Positions 57,013 to 64,000 of a stretch of DNA of 64,000 nucleotides are shown in pieces; position 1 is the first letter of the stretch; every line of letters starts with the position of its first letter. Position numbers and translations under genes: made by a program. The stretch spans positions 310,001 to 374,000 of the forward strand of contig NZ_WMDQ01000004.1 of assembly GCF_009707955.1 (NCBI RefSeq), written 5' to 3'. The notes under the pieces are model-generated. The model was not told the DNA's origin, ran no database searches, and worked only from the letters and a program-made list of their open reading frames with translations. This DNA is from Flavobacterium sp. LC2016-13. GTDB taxonomy: Bacteria; Bacteroidota; Bacteroidia; Flavobacteriales; Flavobacteriaceae.

Positions 57013-59991
57013 TTATGCTTTATTATGCTTGTCTTCAATAGTGTGTTTATCATCTTTAGAAATCGTGTCAACCAATACTGGTGTAGCGATAAATAATGAA
57101 GAATAAGTACCTACAACAATACCAACTAACATAGCGAAGATAAATCCTCTAATTGATTCTCCACCGAAGATAAACATTGTCAATAATACAATGATCATCA
57201 TTAATGAAGTATTCAATGTTCTAGATAATGTAGTATTAATAGAAGCATTTACGATATCTTCGAAACTTCCTTTACGGTTTCCGATGATGAACTCTCTAAT
57301 TCTATCAAATACAATTACAGTATCGTTCATTGAGTAACCAATTACGGTAAGAATTGCAGCGATAAAGTGTTGGTCCATTTCCATGTGGAAAGGCATGAAT
57401 TTATAACATAAAGAGTAAATTCCTAATACAAAGATTACGTCATGCGCAACAGCTGCAATCGCTCCTAATGAATATTGCCATTTACGGAAAGATACCATTA
57501 AGTATAAGAAAATTGCTGCCATAGCTCCAAGAACTGCCCAGTATGAGTTTGTTTTGATATCTTCAGAGATAGAAGCTCCAACTTTAGAAGCTTGTAATAC
57601 TCCAACTGTTTTACCATCATACGTGTTGGTAAATTTATCGTAAGAAGTATTAGGGTAGTATTTCTTTAATGCATCGTATAATTTTTGATTTACTTCTGAA
57701 TCAACTGCTACTCCATCTTCTTGGATTTTGTATTTTGTTGTGATTTTTAACTGATCATCATCTCCTAAAATTTTAGCTTCAACAGGAGTTCCGAAAGCAG
57801 CAGATAATTCATCTGAAACTACAGTTGCATCAACTGGTTTTTCAAATTTAACCTGGAAAGTTCTTCCTCCAACAAAATCAACACCCTGATCTAATCCATT
57901 AACGAAGAAGATAGAAACTAAACTTACTACAACTACAATAGAAGAGAAGATATAAGTGAATTTTTTGATTTTAATAAAGTCAAAGTGGAAATTAGTAAAC
58001 CAGTTTTTAGTAATGTTTGTAGAGAAAGTTAAATCACCTTTTCCAGCAATATTTCTGTCAATGAAAATTCTAGCGATAAAAATTGATGTAAACATTGAAG
58101 TTACGATACCAATTAATAAAGTTAAAGCAAAACCTTTGATTGGTCCTGTTCCAAAAATAAACAAGATTGCTCCAGTTAAAACGTGTGTTACGTTCGCATC
58201 AATGATAGAACGCATAGCTCCATGCCATCCGTAAGATGTAGCAACTGCTTCAGATAAAGATTTACCTTCACGCAATTCCTCTTTTGCTCTTTCAAATATA
58301 ATAATGTTAGCATCTACCGCCGTACCTAATGTTAATACGATACCTGCAATACCTGGCAATGTTAATACAAAACCAAAACTTGCCATAATTCCAAATAAGA
58401 AAAGTAAGTTTAATAATAATGCAAGATTAGCATATAAACCAGCTTTACCATAATAGAATACCATCCATAAACAAACTAATAAAAATCCTAATACAGATGA
58501 GATTGTTCCCGCATCAATTGCTGCCTGTCCTAAAGATGGTCCTACAACTGTTGATTGAATAATATCTGCAGAAGCTGGTAATTTACCTGCGTTTAATACG
58601 TTAGCTAAATCTTTAGTTTCAGCTACATCAAATGAACCTGTAATTTCAGATCTTCCTCCTGCGATTGGACCACTAGTAACTCCAGGAGCAGAATATACGA
58701 TATCATCTAAAACAATAGCGATATAACTTTTTTGAGAAAAAGCTCTTCCTGTTAATTCTTCCCAAACTTTAGCTCCCTGACTGTTCATTTGCATGGAAAC
58801 AGCTGGTTTACCCATTTGGTCAAATGTATCTTTTGCATCAGTTACAAGACCACCGTTCATTGCCGGGATATTGTCTCTGTTTCCTTTTAAAGCGTATAAT
58901 TCAACAACTTCAATATCTTTTTGTTTAGCGTCTTTTATAGTAGTTGGTTTACTCCAAACAAATTTCGCATAATGTTGATCAGCAGCTAATAAAACTCTGA
59001 TATCTGATCTTTTAAAATATGCATTTACACTAGCAGTATCTTTTGGTGCAAAGTAACCTAAAACTGGTCCGCCACCCTGACCTAAAATTTTGTCAAATAA
59101 CGGATTATTTCCTTTTTTAGCTTCAGTAGAATCTTTAGAATTATCAGTTAATAAAGCATTCAATGAATCTTGAGCAACTGTTTTAGTTTCTTTTACTTTA
59201 ACTTCGGTCTTTTTTAAAGCTTCGTTTGCAGCTACTAAAAAGTTTCCGATTTCTTCCATTTTATAAGTTTCCCAAAACTCTAACTGAGCTTTTCCACCTA
59301 ATAATTTCTTAATTCTATCAACATCTTTAGCTCCAGGTAATTCAACTAAGATTCTTCCAGAAGAAGCACCTAATTTTTGAATGTTTGGTTGTGTAACACC
59401 AAATTTATCTATACGCTCTCTTAATACTTTGTAAGCACTTTCGATAGACTCATCTACTTTTTTTCTAATTACTTTTTGCGCTTGTGCATCAGTCATTTCA
59501 AAAGCTATACCACCATCTCCTTGCAAGTTTCTGTTAGCAAAAATTTCAGGAGATGCTAATTTTTTAGTTCCGTTTGAATTTGCGTCAAAAGCTTCAAAAA
59601 ACTTATCTAAATAAGTTTTATTTCCTTCTAAATTTGCAGTCGCATCAGCTAAAGATTTATTAAAAATTGGGTCTTTAGAATTGTTTGCTAATCCTTTTAA
59701 AACGTCTTTAATAGAAATTTGAAGAATAACGTTGATTCCTCCTTCTAAGTCAAGACCTTTATTGATTTGTTTGTTTTTTACTTCGTTATAAGTAAAATCC
59801 GTAAATCCAAGATTCACCACTTTTTCTTTACCAATAGAATCTAAATATTTTAGCTCTTTATCAGGATTATCTCCTGCAAAAGCTTTAGCTTCACTTTTGA
59901 CATTACTTGCCACATAAGTGAACGAAAGTTGGTAAATACTTACCAATGCAAATAGAATTGCGAAAAATTTAATAAGTCCTTTATTCTGCAT
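57013..59991 (-). CDS. secDF: protein translocase subunit SecDF (fused)
   Basis: 992-aa fusion of SecD and SecF, usual for Bacteroidetes. It uses the proton gradient to complete Sec export. The SecD half contains GLDLEGGINVILQI near residue 85, a large periplasmic P1 region (about 90-480, with KVIRKKVDESIESAY), and the transmembrane motif LTLGTAVDANIIIFERAKEEL. The SecF half (from about 670) has GVDFVGGRTFQVKF and YSMNDTVIVFDRIREF. A canonical promoter lies upstream. Spacer and length are normal. Confidence 0.97.
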   Translation of the reverse strand: MQNKGLIKFFAILFALVSIYQLSFTYVASNVKSEAKAFAGDNPDKELKYLDSIGKEKVVNLGFTDFTYNEVKNKQINKGLDLEGGINVILQISIKDVLKGLANNSKDPIFNKSLADATANLEGNKTYLDKFFEAFDANSNGTKKLASPEIFANRNLQGDGGIAFEMTDAQAQKVIRKKVDESIESAYKVLRERIDKFGVTQPNIQKLGASSGRILVELPGAKDVDRIKKLLGGKAQLEFWETYKMEEIGNFLVAANEALKKTEVKVKETKTVAQDSLNALLTDNSKDSTEAKKGNNPLFDKILGQGGGPVLGYFAPKDTASVNAYFKRSDIRVLLAADQHYAKFVWSKPTTIKDAKQKDIEVVELYALKGNRDNIPAMNGGLVTDAKDTFDQMGKPAVSMQMNSQGAKVWEELTGRAFSQKSYIAIVLDDIVYSAPGVTSGPIAGGRSEITGSFDVAETKDLANVLNAGKLPASADIIQSTVVGPSLGQAAIDAGTISSVLGFLLVCLWMVFYYGKAGLYANLALLLNLLFLFGIMASFGFVLTLPGIAGIVLTLGTAVDANIIIFERAKEELREGKSLSEAVATSYGWHGAMRSIIDANVTHVLTGAILFIFGTGPIKGFALTLLIGIVTSMFTSIFIARIFIDRNIAGKGDLTFSTNITKNWFTNFHFDFIKIKKFTYIFSSIVVVVSLVSIFFVNGLDQGVDFVGGRTFQVKFEKPVDATVVSDELSAAFGTPVEAKILGDDDQLKITTKYKIQEDGVAVDSEVNQKLYDALKKYYPNTSYDKFTNTYDGKTVGVLQASKVGASISEDIKTNSYWAVLGAMAAIFLYLMVSFRKWQYSLGAIAAVAHDVIFVLGIYSLCYKFMPFHMEMDQHFIAAILTVIGYSMNDTVIVFDRIREFIIGNRKGSFEDIVNASINTTLSRTLNTSLMMIIVLLTMFIFGGESIRGFIFAMLVGIVVGTYSSLFIATPVLVDTISKDDKHTIEDKHNKA

Positions 59992-60118
59992 TATTACTAA
60001 AAATTAATTATGTTTTATTGTTTGTTTTTGTTTTAAAGTCCCATAAAATAAGCCCTGACATCATTTTTTTAAAACTAAAAAACTAAATCACGAATTACCA
60101 CATTTTTTTTAAATCGAG

Positions 60119-60149
60119 CAAATATATAATTAACGAAAAGATTAACCAA
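60119..60149 (-). promoter_or_regulatory. promoter of secDF
   Basis: On the minus strand TTG (60147-60149), 20 nt, then TATATTTG (60126-60119). The predicted transcript has a leader of about 120 nt before the ATG. Confidence 0.55.
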
Positions 60150-60170
60150 TTTATTTATTAATTAATCTCA

Positions 60171-60205
60171 AAAAAAAGACTGCAAAAGTGCAGCCTTCTC
60201 CTTTT
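60171..60205 (-). terminator. terminator of mdh
   Basis: CTGCA/TGCAG stem with GG and CC extensions, followed on the minus strand by a long T-run. Confidence 0.75.
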
Positions 60206-60218
60206 TTTATCATTTTTA

Positions 60219-61154
60219 TTATACTAAAATCGATTTTAGAGCATCATTCATGCCTCTAACTGCATCTGCACTTTTAGCGAACAATGCCTTCTCATGGTCG
60301 TTTAACTGGATATCTAAAATTTCTTCTACTCCGTTTTTACCAATTATACAAGGTACTCCAATGCATATATCATTTTGACCATATTCTCCTTCTACAAAAA
60401 CAGAACAAGCAATCATTTTCTTTTGGTCATTTAAAATACTATCAACCAAATACGCTACAGAAGCTCCTGGCGCATACCATGCAGAAGTTCCTAAAAGGCC
60501 TGTAAGTGTTGCTCCTCCTACCATTGTATCAGCAGCTACTTTTTGCAATGCTTCATCTGAAAGAAATTCTGTTACCGGAATTCCGTTATACGATGCTAAA
60601 CGCGTTAACGGAATCATGGTTGTATCACCGTGACCTCCAATAACCATTGCTGAAATATCATTTGCCGGTTTATCTAAAGCCAAAGACAAATAAGTTCTGA
60701 AACGTGAGCTGTCTAACGCTCCGCCCATGCCTATAATTCTGTTTTTTGGTACTCCGGTTGCTTTTAAAGCTAAATATGTCATAGTATCCATAGGATTAGA
60801 AACTACAACTATTATGGTGTCTGGTGAATATTTTAATACGTTTTCAGCAACTGTTTTTACAATTCCTGCGTTTATACCTATAAGTTCTTCACGAGTCATT
60901 CCCGGCTTTCTCGGAATTCCTGATGTAATAACTACTACATCACTTCCGGCAGTTTTTGAATAATCGTTGGTTACGCCAGATACTTTGGTATTAAATCCTG
61001 TATTTGTGGCACATTGCATAATATCTAATGCTTTCCCTTCGGCAAAACCTTCTTTAATATCCAACAACACTACTTCGCTAGCAATTCCTCTATAAGAAAT
61101 AACATCTGCACATGTAGCTCCAACATTTCCTGCTCCTACAATGGTAACTTTCAT
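60219..61154 (-). CDS. mdh: malate dehydrogenase
   Basis: 311-aa NAD-dependent enzyme of the lactate-dehydrogenase-like type, TCA cycle. The nucleotide motif GAGNVG is at 7-12 and the NAD-specific acid is Asp32. Substrate arginines are Arg82 and Arg88 (GIPRKPGMTR) and Arg151. The catalytic pair is Asp148 (ALDSSRFR) and His175 (GGHGDTT). Flanked upstream by an inverted repeat. Confidence 0.97.
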   Translation of the reverse strand: MKVTIVGAGNVGATCADVISYRGIASEVVLLDIKEGFAEGKALDIMQCATNTGFNTKVSGVTNDYSKTAGSDVVVITSGIPRKPGMTREELIGINAGIVKTVAENVLKYSPDTIIVVVSNPMDTMTYLALKATGVPKNRIIGMGGALDSSRFRTYLSLALDKPANDISAMVIGGHGDTTMIPLTRLASYNGIPVTEFLSDEALQKVAADTMVGGATLTGLLGTSAWYAPGASVAYLVDSILNDQKKMIACSVFVEGEYGQNDICIGVPCIIGKNGVEEILDIQLNDHEKALFAKSADAVRGMNDALKSILV

Positions 61155-61203
61155 ATTTTATACTTTATCGGTTATTAATTAATTTGTTTATTTTATAAAT
61201 CGA

Positions 61204-61249
61204 CAATTCGTTTAATTGTCTAAGTAAATTTAAACAATTAAACGAATTG
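61204..61249. repeat. 16-bp perfect inverted repeat between gyrB and mdh
   Basis: CAATTCGTTTAATTGT and ACAATTAAACGAATTG around a 14-nt AT spacer. Same TTAAACG theme as the repeats near valS, folE and cysS. May terminate gyrB. Confidence 0.8.
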
Positions 61250-61264
61250 ATGAATTAGATTTTA

Positions 61265-63235
<1,971 letters not shown>

Positions 63236-63243
63236 CTAACACG

Positions 63244-63251
63244 CAAATATA
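63244..63251 (-). promoter_or_regulatory. -7 element (TATATTTG) of gyrB
   Basis: Minus-strand TATATTTG about 40 nt before the gyrB ATG. The -33 is weak. Confidence 0.45.
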
Positions 63252-63398
63252 TAAAAACGCAAATTATATATCCGTTAAAATCCCATTTAAAGCTCGTAAG
63301 TTATTAACACAATTGTCTGAAAAACCTAAAAATAAATCTAATACTCAATTTTAAATTCCAAATTCTTAAATTCCAAATTCCAAAAATAGGAATAACAT

Positions 63399-63440
63399 AA
63401 AAAAACCGAAATAATTTAAAATCTTATTTCGGTTTTTTAA
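63399..63440 (-). terminator. terminator of asnB
   Basis: AAAAAACCGAAATAA/TTATTTCGGTTTTTT stem and A/T runs, beyond the asnB stop. The palindrome ATCCCGAAGCTTCGGGAT at 63467-63484 lies between. Confidence 0.8.
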
Positions 63441-63466
63441 ACGTTTAAAATTGGAACCTGGAATTT

Positions 63467-63484
63467 ATCCCGAAGCTTCGGGAT
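63467..63484. repeat. 18-bp palindrome ATCCCGAAGCTTCGGGAT
   Basis: Perfect palindrome, one of three TCCCGAA-type copies in this window (also 10855 and 36085). Confidence 0.7.
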
Positions 63485-63495
63485 TGAATTTTTTA

Positions 63496-64000
63496 TTAAA
63501 CAGTAATTCCTGATTTTGCTTTTTCAAAATTTCCTTTTAAGTGAGCCGCATTTGCTCGTCCGCTTGGATCCTGATTTTCCTGCCATTTCGGAATCCATTT
63601 TCGAACGGTTTGCGCTGCACTAATTTGTGGATAATATTTATGAAAAATAGATCTGTACAAATAAGCTTCTTTGGTTGTTGGCGAATTATATGGAAATTCT
63701 GCCGTTGCACCTGCCAATTGGCTATCTGATACCTGAGAGGCGCAGTATTCGATTAATTCATCAATCCAGCTATATCCTACTCCATCAGAAAATTGTTCTT
63801 TCTGACGCCATAAAATTTCATGTGGTAAATAGGGATCTTCAGGTGTATCAAATGCTTTTCTTAAAATATATTTTTCTACTCCGTCGTATGTTTTTGGCTG
63901 TCTTTCTTCTGGTCTTATTAACATGGTAACATCCAGAAAATGTTTATCTAAAAACGGAATTCTTGTTTCTAAACCATTTGCCATTGTTGATTTATCTGCA
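63496..64000 (-). CDS. asnB: asparagine synthase B, C-terminal part (cut by window edge)
   Basis: The last 168 residues, open at the window's right edge on the minus strand (the visible frame continues through ADKST before MANGLETRIPFLDK). ETRIPFLDK and EKYILRKAF are conserved in the synthetase domain of class B glutamine-hydrolysing enzymes, and the C-terminal EILWRQKEQFSDGVGYSWID block is diagnostic. It would make asparagine from aspartate and glutamine. The N-terminal glutaminase domain lies outside the window. Confidence 0.9.
   Translation of the reverse strand, partial: ADKSTMANGLETRIPFLDKHFLDVTMLIRPEERQPKTYDGVEKYILRKAFDTPEDPYLPHEILWRQKEQFSDGVGYSWIDELIEYCASQVSDSQLAGATAEFPYNSPTTKEAYLYRSIFHKYYPQISAAQTVRKWIPKWQENQDPSGRANAAHLKGNFEKAKSGITV

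Overview
The window is chromosomal DNA of a Flavobacterium-like member of the Bacteroidetes. The evidence is strong AT-richness, -7 elements of the TAnnTTTG type, a type IX secretion set (gliding-motility C-terminal domain protein, PorP/SprF, OmpA), a fused SecDF, a TonB-dependent receptor, many short lipoproteins, and start codons without purine-rich Shine-Dalgarno sequences. No rRNA, tRNA, transposase, integrase or CRISPR array was found.

Layout. 0-4 kb: aldo/keto reductase, AraC regulator, metal-chelate binding protein and pyrF. 4-10.7 kb: a stress and envelope block with Dps, CsbD, an AraC-like regulator, a response regulator/histidine kinase pair, a DUF4142-like lipoprotein, an outer-membrane barrel and a run of very small membrane proteins (one of 50 aa, YtxH, a holin-like protein). 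10.7-11.4 kb: a gene-free repeat island next to prfA. 12.5-13.3 kb: a candidate structured RNA, an orphan HicB-like protein and a 36-bp perfect palindrome.

13.45-17.71 kb is the most interesting part. It is a compact operon of HAD phosphatase, phosphoribosyltransferase, DprA/SLOG protein, DUF6602-like putative nuclease and a nucleoid-associated-protein-like protein. The PRTase plus DprA core recalls the ShosTA anti-phage toxin-antitoxin pair, extended here by two partners that join through a 4-bp ATGA overlap. 17.7-23 kb is accessory DNA: single unknown genes separated by dispersed palindromes of one family.

23-39.5 kb: small envelope proteins, YdcF-like and acyltransferase proteins, topoisomerase III, an MFS exporter, a DUF4198 protein with a TonB receptor, an APC permease, and an overlapping pair of exported proteins of unknown function. 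39.6-64 kb is mostly core: valS, the type IX substrate/PorP/OmpA operon, a retropepsin-PDZ protein, an aminotransferase, folE, cysS, yidD, lgt, a PagL-like barrel, secDF, mdh, gyrB and the C-terminal end of asnB cut by the window edge. AT-rich inverted or tandem repeats with a TTAAACRATTAAAC theme sit beside valS, folE, cysS and mdh.

All functional assignments rest on reading motifs by eye. No database search was run.
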